Shown in pieces: positions 23,988-31,072 of a DNA stretch of 33,795 bases (its first letter is position 1; every line of letters begins with the position of its first letter). This DNA comes from an uncultured Chryseobacterium sp. (lineage in GTDB: Bacteria > Bacteroidota > Bacteroidia > Flavobacteriales > Weeksellaceae): positions 1 to 33,795 of the forward strand of contig NZ_CAJYMO010000005.1 of assembly GCF_913776365.1 (NCBI RefSeq), in the 5' to 3' direction. Both the position numbers and the translations under genes were made by a program. The notes beneath the pieces are model-generated. The model was not told the origin of the DNA. It saw only the letters and a list, made by a program, of their open reading frames with translations, and did no database searches.

Positions 23988-24422
23988 TTACCTGTTGATA
24001 ATGGCATTTGTCATCGTCGTATGGCTGATCAGTTGTCCTTTTTCATCCCGGATCTCAATTTCGGAGACATGCATGGATCTCCCTTTCCTGATGAATCTTG
24101 CTACGGCTGTTACCATCCCGTCTTTTTTGCTTCTCAGGTGGTTGGTGTTGATGTTGGTCCCCACGCCGTAATATTTTTCCCCGTCGATGAAGATATTGGA
24201 CAGGCTGGAGCCCATGGTTTCTGCCAGCACGCAGCTTGCCCCGCCGTGCATGATACCGAAAGGCTGATGGATCCTCGGCAATACCGGCATGGTGGCCGTC
24301 AGCGTCTCATTCTCCAGGTCGATATCCGTAAACTCTATCTCAAGTGTTTTGGCAAAAGTTTCGTCTCCCCAACGGTTGATGAATGCCAGTATTTCTTCCT
24401 TCGGTTGATCTTTTATGTACAT
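23988..24422 (-). CDS. PaaI-family hotdog thioesterase
   Basis: A 144-residue single hotdog domain. The central helix carries QPFGIMHGGASCVLAETMGS, with the HGG and the later Glu that define the PaaI/MenI active site. KYYGVGTNINTNHLRSKKDG and VTAVARFIRKGRSMHVSEI form the following strands. Such enzymes hydrolyse aromatic or DHNA-type acyl-CoA thioesters. With an isochorismate synthase on the same strand 4 kb downstream, a menaquinone role (1,4-dihydroxy-2-naphthoyl-CoA hydrolase) is plausible but not proven. A heptamer tandem repeat begins 10 nt before its start codon, in the place of a leader. Confidence 0.87.
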   Translation of the reverse strand: MYIKDQPKEEILAFINRWGDETFAKTLEIEFTDIDLENETLTATMPVLPRIHQPFGIMHGGASCVLAETMGSSLSNIFIDGEKYYGVGTNINTNHLRSKKDGMVTAVARFIRKGRSMHVSEIEIRDEKGQLISHTTMTNAIINR

Positions 24423-24431
24423 ATTTTATGG

Positions 24432-24516
24432 GTAATGAGTAATGAGTAATGAGTAATGAGTAATGAGTAATTTTGCCATAAGCCATAAGCCATAAGCCAT
24501 AAGCCATAAGCCATAA
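24432..24516. repeat. Two adjacent heptamer tandem repeats between acyltransferase and thioesterase genes
   Basis: Five full copies of GTAATGA (24432-24466) plus a partial GTAA, then TTTT, then six perfect copies of GCCATAA (24475-24516). They occupy almost the whole 95-bp gap. The second array ends one base before the acyltransferase stop codon. The first lies 10-48 nt upstream of the thioesterase start codon. Perfect short repeats like these change copy number by slippage. Confidence 0.9.
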
Positions 24517-24517
24517 G

Positions 24518-25114
24518 CTAGCGGCCGGCCTCAGATTCGGTACCCATGATATTGGGATTCCAGTTGGCCGGGATTTTCGGGCCGATATCGTTGGTGATAT
24601 AATACTCCTGGATTTCCTGCATGATTTCAAGGAAAGGTACGGTAGCAATCCTCTTATAAGGAATGGTATAGCCCAGATAGACGATATTTCTTTTAAAATC
24701 CCCGGCAGCCAGTACGATAGGGACTTTTGCCGCCAATGCCATGTGATAAAAGCCCTTTCGCCATTTCGGTACCCAGCTGCGTGTTCCTTCGGGGGTGATC
24801 ACCAGGCTGAAATCATCTTTGGCAAACTGACGGGCCACGAAGTTGACCAGATCGTTCTTCTGGCTCCTGTCAATCCCGATTCCGCCCAGCGCTTTTACGA
24901 TCCCTCCGTACCATGATTTGGTGTGGGCATCTTTAATAATGATTTTCAGAGGCTTTTCCAGCGACCAATAGGCCAGGTTCCCCAGAATATATTCCATATT
25001 ATGGGTATGGGGTGCCACCACAAGAATACAACGGTTCAGGACTTCCGCATCGCCCTGAAGAACCACTTTCCATCCCAGTAATTTCAGCATCAGCCTGCCA
25101 AAAAGCTTTCTCAT
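24518..25114 (-). CDS. Small acyltransferase of the 1-acylglycerol-3-phosphate acyltransferase (PlsC-like) type
   Basis: A 198-residue membrane-associated acyltransferase. The first motif reads VVAPHTHNMEYILGN, with His36 and Glu41. This is an H-x4-E arrangement where PlsC enzymes have H-x4-D, so the acid is conservatively changed. The second motif TPEGTRSWVPKWRKGFYHMA carries the EGTR phosphate-binding element, and VPIVLAAGDFKRNIVYLG follows as motif 4. Length fits the short flavobacterial subgroup. It should transfer an acyl chain in phospholipid or other lipid synthesis; the exact acceptor is unknown. A -7 element at 25165-25172 could drive it, and the mRNA would then begin with the hairpin at 25137-25161. 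Confidence 0.83.
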   Translation of the reverse strand: MRKLFGRLMLKLLGWKVVLQGDAEVLNRCILVVAPHTHNMEYILGNLAYWSLEKPLKIIIKDAHTKSWYGGIVKALGGIGIDRSQKNDLVNFVARQFAKDDFSLVITPEGTRSWVPKWRKGFYHMALAAKVPIVLAAGDFKRNIVYLGYTIPYKRIATVPFLEIMQEIQEYYITNDIGPKIPANWNPNIMGTESEAGR

Positions 25115-25136
25115 ATCTATAGAATTAAAAACAAAA

Positions 25137-25161
25137 AAGTATAACCAAAGCGGTTATACTT
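25137..25161 (-). terminator. Intrinsic terminator of the microprotein gene
   Basis: AAGTATAACC, loop of 5 nt, GGTTATACTT: a perfect 10-bp stem. On the minus strand it is followed by TTTTTGTTTTT, a classic T tract. It lies 27 nt after the stop codon of the 20-codon frame at 25188-25250. No other minus-strand gene is close enough upstream to need it. Confidence 0.8.
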
Positions 25162-25164
25162 CTG

Positions 25165-25196
25165 CAAATATATTGAAATATTATTTCTTAAAACAA
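25165..25196 (-). promoter_or_regulatory. Possible promoter of the acyltransferase gene
   Basis: On the minus strand TTG (25196-25194), 21 nt, TATATTTG (25172-25165), a good match to TTG / TAnnTTTG. It overlaps the last codons of the microprotein gene. Transcription would start near 25160, so the terminator hairpin would sit at the very 5' end of this mRNA. Confidence 0.45.
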
Positions 25197-25250
25197 ACCG
25201 CTGATTAAATCCACGATTTTCATTACGATTTCTAATGCCAGTTGTACCAT
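25188..25250 (-). CDS. Candidate 20-residue amphipathic microprotein
   Basis: The frame encodes MVQLALEIVMKIVDLISGLF and a TAA stop. Polar residues Glu7, Lys11 and Asp14 fall on one helix face, with Leu/Ile/Val on the other, giving an amphipathic helix of net charge about -1. The frame lies between a consensus -7 element (TACATTTG, 25305-25298, about 48 nt upstream) and a perfect terminator (25161-25137). The whole unit of about 155 nt looks like a dedicated gene. Size and character resemble small amphipathic peptides such as staphylococcal delta-lysin or type I toxins, but no homology is claimed. It could also be an sRNA in which the frame is fortuitous. Confidence 0.5.
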   Translation of the reverse strand: MVQLALEIVMKIVDLISGLF

Positions 25251-25297
25251 GATGTTAAATATTTTTGAGTAGTGGGTTGGTTATGTTTTTATTATCA

Positions 25298-25305
25298 CAA
25301 ATGTA
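25298..25305 (-). promoter_or_regulatory. -7 promoter element of the microprotein gene
   Basis: CAAATGTA on the plus strand is TACATTTG on the minus strand, an exact TAnnTTTG match. No TTG lies at -33; the nearest triplet is GTG. The predicted transcript starts near 25292, leaving about 40 nt of leader. Confidence 0.5.
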
Positions 25306-25356
25306 AACTTTTTTCTTTATATAGCACACTAAAAAAGTTAATTTTTTTACATTCTT

Positions 25357-25423
25357 CAGAGAGAAGAAGGGTGTGAATTTCAAACGGTTGAGGTTATCCG
25401 TTCACACCTTCTGCCACTCTCTG
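25357..25423 (-). other. Long imperfect hairpin between the PspC gene and the microprotein locus
   Basis: CAGAGAG (25357-25363) pairs with CTCTCTG (25417-25423). GGTGTGAA pairs with TTCACACC further in, and CGG pairs with CCG around the loop, with bulges between. It lies 11 nt after the PspC stop codon, so it may form the 3' end of the PadR-PspC transcript, although no clean T tract follows on the minus strand. Confidence 0.45.
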
Positions 25424-25434
25424 CAGGGAGTTGT

Positions 25435-27162
25435 TTATTTTGTTTTGATGGTAATTTCGTTTTTATCCTTATCTACGCTGAAATCAATGTTGGCCCCTTT
25501 CATTTTTCTGATGCTGTTTTTCATGGAGTCGATCACCCGGTCTGCCTGTTTGCTTGGAACTTTTTTACCGTTGATGATGATGCTGTCGCTGTCATTGTCG
25601 TCATCCGAATATTCAATGGTAGAACCGTTTACCGTAATTTTATTGTCGCTGATCTTTATATTTCCGTCTTCATCCTTATCCTGTTCCATGTCATTGATCC
25701 CGTCTGCATTCAGGTCTCCGTCGAAATCGATGCCTTCATGTTTCAGTGCGATCACTTTGGTATTCAGGGGAAGTACAAGCTCGTAATCCACACTGTAGCT
25801 TCTGAACCTCTGGTCGTAAGGGTATTTGATATAGTTCGGAAGAATCACTTTGTTGTCCGCAATTTCTACCGGTACGCTCATATTCAGGGGAAGGTTATAT
25901 CCTTTCGCTTCTTTCCTGATGATCAGGTAAGGGGTCTTCACATCGGTTTTTCTGGTGACGTCTACATGGATCCAGTCTCTTTTGTACACCGAAACCTTGT
26001 CAGAATACAGGTCGTCATCATATCCGGTGAAATTCTGCGGAATGCTGATCTGCTTCAGGTCTACATATACCGTATCCGAGCTGGTATTAATGGCTACTTC
26101 CTCCGTATCTTCCTTATGTCCTTTGAAGAACATATCCCTTTTGGCCATGCTTACCCCGAAATAGCTTCCCAAAGCGATCAGGGTGAGAAAAAGCGCTCCC
26201 AGTACCCAGCCGATGTTTCTCAGTCTCGTTTTCGGGGAGAAAATTTTGATGCTCAGCAGGCTGAAGATGATGGCCGGAATCAGGGAACCGATAATCATAA
26301 TCGCTACCAGGACCTTATCCATACCGTCGTCATCCATATAAAACCGGATCTCGTTGGCTCCCGGGAAGTCGGAATTCATTCCGAAGAGCCCGAACAGTAC
26401 AAAAGTTCCTACAATACTGCCTACCGCCATCATGACAAAGATTCCGCCGATGATGTATTTCAGTACATTCCAGATCCCGCTGCCGGCATTGGTAATATAA
26501 GGTTTGTTTTCGATATAGATTTCTCCGACCCTCTGAGTGGACTCGTTGGCAAACTGTACCAGCTTGTTGGACTCATTCTTAAGATTGTCGAAGTTCATCG
26601 GCTTTCCCTTCATTTTCAGGAAATCTGCGGCGGTCTCCGCTTTGGGCAGGACAGCCCAGAGGATAATGTATAATAAGAACACCAGGGTAGAAGAAACGGC
26701 TGCCGTAAAGATTCCCAGGATAAAGATCCCCAGCCAGATGGCCCGCATCGCGGTAATGTCCATTCCTACATAGTGGGCAAGGCCTGCACAGACTCCGGCG
26801 ATTTTCTGTCTTTCAGGATCCCGGAACAGCTGTCTTTTGTCGGTAGCATCAGTTCCTGATGAGTAAGATCTGCTGGTGTTTTTTTCAGAATAATAAGCTT
26901 CTTCCTGCTCCTCGATCTTTTCAGGGGTCCCGATCTGGGCAATGACCCTTTCCACGTCGGTATCATTGATTACTTCACGCTTGGCCATTGAATCCCGGAA
27001 GATTTCCACCATCCTGATTTCGATGTCGTGCATTACCTCATCGGCTTCGGAAGCATCCAGTGAGCTTCGCAGGGCGTTCAGGTAATCGCTGAGTTTTATA
27101 TACGCATGTTCTTCAATCGTAAAGGAAAAACCTGCAAGTCCTATTGAGAGTGTTTTGTTCAT
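25435..27162 (-). CDS. PspC-domain membrane protein
   Basis: A 575-residue protein. Residues 1-90 form a helical cytoplasmic domain (IKLSDYLNALRSSLDASEAD, then VERVIAQIGTPEKIEEQEE), the type often paired with PadR regulators. The PspC domain (about 110-180) reads LFRDPERQKIAGVCAGLAHY, then a membrane segment ending VFLLYIILWAVLP. Three further membrane helices lie between about 230 and 345 (for example WVLGALFLTLIALGSYFG). The C-terminal third is exported and beta-rich, with an Asp-rich segment (FDGDLNADGINDMEQDKDED) that could bind calcium. PspC relates to envelope stress sensing in the phage-shock response. It starts 11 nt after the PadR stop, so the two genes form an operon. Confidence 0.88.
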   Translation of the reverse strand: MNKTLSIGLAGFSFTIEEHAYIKLSDYLNALRSSLDASEADEVMHDIEIRMVEIFRDSMAKREVINDTDVERVIAQIGTPEKIEEQEEAYYSEKNTSRSYSSGTDATDKRQLFRDPERQKIAGVCAGLAHYVGMDITAMRAIWLGIFILGIFTAAVSSTLVFLLYIILWAVLPKAETAADFLKMKGKPMNFDNLKNESNKLVQFANESTQRVGEIYIENKPYITNAGSGIWNVLKYIIGGIFVMMAVGSIVGTFVLFGLFGMNSDFPGANEIRFYMDDDGMDKVLVAIMIIGSLIPAIIFSLLSIKIFSPKTRLRNIGWVLGALFLTLIALGSYFGVSMAKRDMFFKGHKEDTEEVAINTSSDTVYVDLKQISIPQNFTGYDDDLYSDKVSVYKRDWIHVDVTRKTDVKTPYLIIRKEAKGYNLPLNMSVPVEIADNKVILPNYIKYPYDQRFRSYSVDYELVLPLNTKVIALKHEGIDFDGDLNADGINDMEQDKDEDGNIKISDNKITVNGSTIEYSDDDNDSDSIIINGKKVPSKQADRVIDSMKNSIRKMKGANIDFSVDKDKNEITIKTK

Positions 27163-27173
27163 AGCTTTGTTTT

Positions 27174-27503
27174 TTAATGTTTTTGAGTGATTTGGTTAAC
27201 GGCTGCCGTCAGGTCATTCCAGGTATTTTGGAGCTCATCCAGGAACAGTTTTCCTTTTTCCGTAATCTGGTAGTATTTTCTCGGTGGTCCTCCGGTAGAT
27301 TCTTCCCAGCGGTAAGACAGGAATTCCCCGTTTTTCAGTCTGGTAAGAAGAGGGTAGAGGGTTCCTTCCACTACGTCCAGTTTTCCCTTTTTCAGCTCGT
27401 CGATCAAATCGGAAACGTACATTTCACGATGATTGATGAGACTTAAAATACAGAATTCCAGAATCCCTTTTCGCATTTGCGCTTTGGTATTTTCAGTATT
27501 CAT
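27174..27503 (-). CDS. PadR-family transcriptional regulator
   Basis: A 109-residue winged-helix protein. The PadR core is clear: MRKGILEFCILSLINHREMY, then VSDLIDELKKGKLDVVEGTL, YPLLTRLKNGEFLSYRWEES and TGGPPRKYYQITEKGKLFL. EGTLYPLLTRL is the recognition helix, and GGPPRKYYxIT the wing. The short C-terminal helix places it in subfamily 2. It is the first gene of the PadR-PspC operon. Such small PadR proteins usually repress their own operon and are relieved by a ligand or stress. A 7-bp inverted repeat around its promoter (27577-27610) is a possible binding site. Confidence 0.92.
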   Translation of the reverse strand: MNTENTKAQMRKGILEFCILSLINHREMYVSDLIDELKKGKLDVVEGTLYPLLTRLKNGEFLSYRWEESTGGPPRKYYQITEKGKLFLDELQNTWNDLTAAVNQITQKH

Positions 27504-27576
27504 CTTTAATAAGTTTTGTTAATTAGTTAAAGAATCCGTTTTTCAGCTCCTAGCTAGTTAAGCCTTCTCCGATTCT

Positions 27577-27614
27577 ATATTACAAAGATATATAATTAAA
27601 ATGGTAATATGCAA
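27577..27614 (-). promoter_or_regulatory. Promoter and possible operator of the PadR-PspC operon
   Basis: On the minus strand TTG (27614-27612), 21 nt, TATCTTTG (27590-27583) fits the TTG / TAnnTTTG consensus. ATATTAC (27577-27583) and its exact inverse GTAATAT (27604-27610) bracket the spacer and the -7 box. The arms are 27 bp centre to centre, so a dimeric regulator could cover the promoter. Use by PadR itself is inferred from position. Confidence 0.5.
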
Positions 27615-27713
27615 TACAAAGTAGTGGAATAAATTTAAATATATGATTAAGTTGCTGTAAATCAGGTTGATTATTTTTTAGCTAAAAATATCGTGTGAAT
27701 AAAAAAACTCAGA

Positions 27714-29054
27714 TTATTCCGGATTTCTGATGATTTTTCCTTTGACACTTACCGGCCGTAAGGTAACGAGTGCCTTCTTTTCAAGTGTCTCCTGATAGGA
27801 AATAAACCTGAACCGGCGGTAAAATCTGCGGACGATCAATGCCATTTCCATTACGGCAAAATGTTCACCGATACAGAGCCTTGGTCCCGCACCGAAAGGA
27901 TAGTAAGCAAAATTTTTCGAATTTTCATCATCAAACCTTTCCGGAATAAAGGAATCCGGCTCGTTCCAGTATCTGGGATTGCGGTGCAGCCCGCTGATGT
28001 ACAGGATGATGAAAGTACCTTTGGGCCAGGAATATTCTCCGAAACGGTCGTCTTCCAGTGCCTGCCGGTCGATGGCCCATGCCGGGGAATGCAGCCGCAT
28101 CGATTCCTTGATGATATTGGACGTAAAGGATTTTTTCATCAGGCTTTCCGGTGTAAAAACCGATTCTCCTTCACCGGCAATCTCCTGCCGCAGCTTTTCT
28201 TCCGCTTCCGGGTGGCGGCTGATTTCAAAAAAGATGAAGCTCAGTGCATTGGCCGTGGTTTCGTGGCCGGCAATAAAAAGGATCAGCATTTCATCCACCA
28301 GCTGTTCATCAGACATGGGAAGTCCTGTGTCTTCGTACCGGGCCCGGATCAGCATGTCCAGGAGATCGTTTTTCTCCTCACCGGAACTTCTTCTTTTTTC
28401 CAGCACGCTGTGGATAATGGCTTTTGCCCGTTTGCTTTTTTCGATATTCCTGTCAATGATTCCGAAAACCTGCAGGAGCTGGGTATAAAACGGCAGCCTG
28501 ACTTCTTTGGCAAAAACTTCCTGGATTTCGGTAATGATCCTGCCGAGCTCCTTTACCGTACGTTCATCAATATCCGAGCTGAACAATGTTTTCGCAACAA
28601 TGGTAAAAGCCAGGGAATGGAAAAAATCGTAGAGGTCAACTTCCGTTTCCGTACCGAAAGCCTCAAAAGCCTTATCCGTTTCCTCTTCCATAATGGAAAC
28701 CAGGCTGGCAATTTTCACTTTACTGAAGCCGGGCTGGATCAGCCGTCGCTGTTTGAGCCAGTCTTTGCCATTGTTCGTCAGCAGCCCGTTTCCAAGGTAT
28801 TTGGCCAGGGTTACCGACTGGATCTCGGATTTGTAATAGTTCTTATGGTTCTGCTTCAGGATGTATTCCACAAATTCCTTATCCTGGGAAAATATAAAGT
28901 TCTTGTTGGTGAAATTGGCTCTGATGCGGTAGCTGTCTCCCGCAATCCGGTGATTTCCGCTGATGGTGGCCAGCGGGTCCTTTACACCGTTGATCAGGGA
29001 ATACAGCTTTCTTCTGCCTTTCAGCTCAGTAGGATAATTGAATTGGGGGTCCAT
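27714..29054 (-). CDS. Cytochrome P450
   Basis: I start at MDPQFNYPTELKGRRKLYSL (446 residues, normal for bacterial P450); an ATG 48 nt upstream would add 16 residues of no P450 character. All signature motifs are intact. The I-helix oxygen-binding motif is AGHETT (about 262-267), the K-helix ExxR is ESMR (317-320), PERF is present near 373, and the haem loop FGAGPRLCIG (387-396) has the axial Cys at 394. The C-helix WxxxRR (WLKQRRLIQPGFS) is also present. It is a soluble, single-domain monooxygenase needing separate ferredoxin or flavodoxin partners, none of which is encoded nearby. The substrate is unknown; the pattern resembles bacterial fatty-acid-hydroxylating types. It is transcribed alone. 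Confidence 0.93.
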   Translation of the reverse strand: MDPQFNYPTELKGRRKLYSLINGVKDPLATISGNHRIAGDSYRIRANFTNKNFIFSQDKEFVEYILKQNHKNYYKSEIQSVTLAKYLGNGLLTNNGKDWLKQRRLIQPGFSKVKIASLVSIMEEETDKAFEAFGTETEVDLYDFFHSLAFTIVAKTLFSSDIDERTVKELGRIITEIQEVFAKEVRLPFYTQLLQVFGIIDRNIEKSKRAKAIIHSVLEKRRSSGEEKNDLLDMLIRARYEDTGLPMSDEQLVDEMLILFIAGHETTANALSFIFFEISRHPEAEEKLRQEIAGEGESVFTPESLMKKSFTSNIIKESMRLHSPAWAIDRQALEDDRFGEYSWPKGTFIILYISGLHRNPRYWNEPDSFIPERFDDENSKNFAYYPFGAGPRLCIGEHFAVMEMALIVRRFYRRFRFISYQETLEKKALVTLRPVSVKGKIIRNPE

Positions 29055-29595
29055 ATCGGTAATTTCCCATAAAATTACAACTAATCTGCCATTCTTCGAC
29101 AAAAGCTGCGCCGATTAACAGGCCTGCGCATAACAAAGGGTAATTCTATAAGTTGCCTCGCCGGCTGTTCACCTGGCAGGACAGCCGGTTCCGGGAGCAG
29201 CGGCCATTTAAACAGCATCTTCACCGTAAACCGTTCCACTGTCATTCCGCCGAAGTATTAACAGAATAAAATAGTATTCCGCAGGAATGTGATGTGTCAT
29301 CAATATAGAGTTGATATACGGATGATGTTCTTCCGGAATATGGATCTTGAGATTTGGTAATAGTGACGCTCCTGGAAGAGGCTGCCAAATGGTATGTTTA
29401 CATTAAATCACGCAGATTTGCAGGTGGCGCAGATCTTATTTTATAATATCCATGCGGCTTATTGTGTTTCTTCCGCTTCATATTCTTAAGATGATCCTGC
29501 AGATTTTAATTCTGACATTTGATTAATGAGTACCTTTGCAGAACGCTGGCCTGTTTACCAGGCAAAAAACTTTTTAACCTTAAGATATAATAGAT
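29055..29595. other. 541-bp intergenic region between P450 and the next gene
   Basis: No gene is recognised. It holds a hairpin at 29161-29188 (CCGGCTGT, 12-nt loop, ACAGCCGG). At about 29409-29434 there is an AT-rich stretch with repeated CGCAGAT words (ACGCAGATTTGCAG, GGCGCAGATC), a pattern I associate with dispersed Chryseobacterium intergenic repeats. A -7-like TACCTTTG lies at 29531-29538 ahead of the gene at 29596. The long plus-strand frame covering the P450 gene does not extend here meaningfully. Confidence 0.6.
29531..29538 (+). promoter_or_regulatory. Possible -7 promoter element of the secreted-protein/HD operon
   Basis: TACCTTTG fits TAnnTTTG and lies 57 nt before the ATG at 29596. 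No TTG occurs at the -33 distance. Confidence 0.45.
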
Positions 29596-30282
29596 ATGAT
29601 ACCTGCAAAATGGCTGCCGCTGCTCATCCTGCTGGGAACCGGTCTCCGGGCGCAGCATAAGTTCGTCATCAAGGACGGATCCGGACTGTATGACGCAGAA
29701 ATAAGTGTGGCCACCTGTGATAAGGAGGAGTGTGAAGGAAAAGCTGTTGTAACGTTATATAAAAAAGGAACGTCTGCCAGGTTCCAGTCTTTTCCTTCGG
29801 ATAACCTGGATTTTTATCTCAATAAAGACCAGCAGCCTTCCGTCAATATCGTCCAGCTGTACAATGAACAGAGTCCGCTAATCTTTAATGACTTCAATTT
29901 TGACGGCACGGAAGATCTTGCCATAAGAAACGGGAATGAAAGCAGTTACGGCGGACCTTCCTATGATGTCTATGTTTTCAACAGCACCCGTCAACAGTTT
30001 GTTCCGAGTGAGGAGCTTACCGGCCTGGCCCATGAAAACCTGGGGATGTTCGAAGTGGATCCCGTCCGCAAAAGGCTTATTACGTATTCCAAGTCCGGCT
30101 GCTGCTGGCATCTGACTACGGAATATGCCGTGGTGCCGCAGAAAGGCCTGGTAAAAGTGGATGAACTGGAGGAAGACGCTACCGGCGGGGATAATGTAAC
30201 CGTTACTAAAAGCAAGCTGATTAATAACAAATGGAACAAAACCATAAAAACCTATCCCATTAAAGAATATTATAAAGACTGA
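29596..30282 (+). CDS. Secreted protein, XAC2610-like, function unknown
   Basis: A 228-residue protein with a signal peptide (MIPAKWLPLLILLGTGLRAQ). The mature part begins KFVIKDGSGLYDAEISVATC. The centre carries FNDFNFDGTEDLAIRNGNES, an FG-GAP/EF-hand-like Asp-rich loop followed by YGGPSYDVYVFNSTRQQFVP. Later come KSGCCWHLTTEYAVV, with a double Cys, and YPIKEYYKD at the end. This order (D-F-N-F-D-G, Y-D-V-Y-V-F, S-x-x-G-C-C) matches the proteins known as XAC2610-related, a periplasmic family without an established role. It is followed after 2 nt by the HD-domain gene and probably co-transcribed. Confidence 0.78.
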   Translation: MIPAKWLPLLILLGTGLRAQHKFVIKDGSGLYDAEISVATCDKEECEGKAVVTLYKKGTSARFQSFPSDNLDFYLNKDQQPSVNIVQLYNEQSPLIFNDFNFDGTEDLAIRNGNESSYGGPSYDVYVFNSTRQQFVPSEELTGLAHENLGMFEVDPVRKRLITYSKSGCCWHLTTEYAVVPQKGLVKVDELEEDATGGDNVTVTKSKLINNKWNKTIKTYPIKEYYKD

Positions 30283-30284
30283 CA

Positions 30285-30884
30285 ATGAAGATCCAGAAAG
30301 AAATCGATTTTATCCTGGCCGTAGATGCCCTGAAAAACGTGCAGCGGAGAAATTACAATGCCGATGATTCCAGGCGCGAAAATACGGCGGAACATTCATG
30401 GCAGATTATTATCCTGGCCCAGATCCTTTTCCCATATGCCAGAAACAGGGCAGACATCGACCTTCTTCGTGTCATCCGGATGCTGTCCATCCATGACCTG
30501 GTGGAAATAGAGGCCGGCGATACCTTTATCTTCGACGAAGCTGCTATGGCAGGAAAGTTTGAAAGGGAAAAGATCTCGGCACAGAAAATTTTCGGTATCC
30601 TGGATGAGCCTCTCCGATCGGAGTTCTTTCACCTCTGGCTGGAATTCGAGGAAGAGCAGACGCCTGATGCCATTTTTGCCTGCGCCATCGACCGCATTAT
30701 GCCGTTTATCCTGAATTCCCATACTTCGGGGAAAAGCTGGACTGAAGCCGGCGTTACCGAAAGACAGATCCGCAATATGCTGGAAAATGCCATCAGCCGC
30801 GCCTCCGATGAACTGGGAGAAGCCTTTCAGCTCATGCTGGTGAAAAACCTCGAAACGGAAAAAGTGGTTAAGGAACAGCTTTAA
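30285..30884 (+). CDS. HD-domain phosphohydrolase (YfbR-like)
   Basis: A 199-residue all-helical metal hydrolase. The HD motif set is His37 (in ENTAEHSW), His70-Asp71 (in MLSIHDLVEIEAGDTF) and a later Asp in ACAIDRIMPFI near residue 137. The E-N-x-A-E-H-S-W and H-D-L-x-E-x-x-x-G-D signatures are those of the YfbR/HDDC2 group, which removes phosphate from deoxyribonucleoside 5'-monophosphates. It has no membrane segment and should be cytoplasmic. It starts 2 nt after the stop of the secreted protein gene, so the two share a transcript, although their roles do not obviously match. Substrate specificity is inferred. Confidence 0.85.
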   Translation: MKIQKEIDFILAVDALKNVQRRNYNADDSRRENTAEHSWQIIILAQILFPYARNRADIDLLRVIRMLSIHDLVEIEAGDTFIFDEAAMAGKFEREKISAQKIFGILDEPLRSEFFHLWLEFEEEQTPDAIFACAIDRIMPFILNSHTSGKSWTEAGVTERQIRNMLENAISRASDELGEAFQLMLVKNLETEKVVKEQL

Positions 30885-31072
30885 TATTGCCTGTGCATAA
30901 AGAATGATCCGTGTTATGATTCATTGCTTTACCCATCAGATTTCTGATTGTGCTGCATGCTGACGGTATAATCATAAACCGGCAGATCAATAGAGATCGA
31001 ACGCTCATTAGTAAAAAACCGGTATTTATCTGTTTATAATTTAATACCTCATGCTGTAAAACGGTTACTTAT

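Noticed and set aside
24432..24516. CRISPR-like array
   Set aside because: Units are 7 bp with no spacers between them, so they are simple tandem repeats.
24340..24648. A minus-strand frame reading the heptamer arrays as repeated LWLMAYG and THYSLLI units
   Set aside because: It overlaps two real genes out of frame; the repeated peptides only reflect the DNA heptamers.
25738..26673. A 311-codon plus-strand frame opposite the PspC gene
   Set aside because: It is a shadow of the well-supported PspC frame and its composition (many His, Asp, Arg runs) is unlike a real protein.
27861..29072. A 403-codon open frame on the plus strand opposite the P450 gene
   Set aside because: The P450 frame has every family motif intact. 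The antisense product has no recognisable domain, signal or start context, and long antisense frames arise from codon bias.
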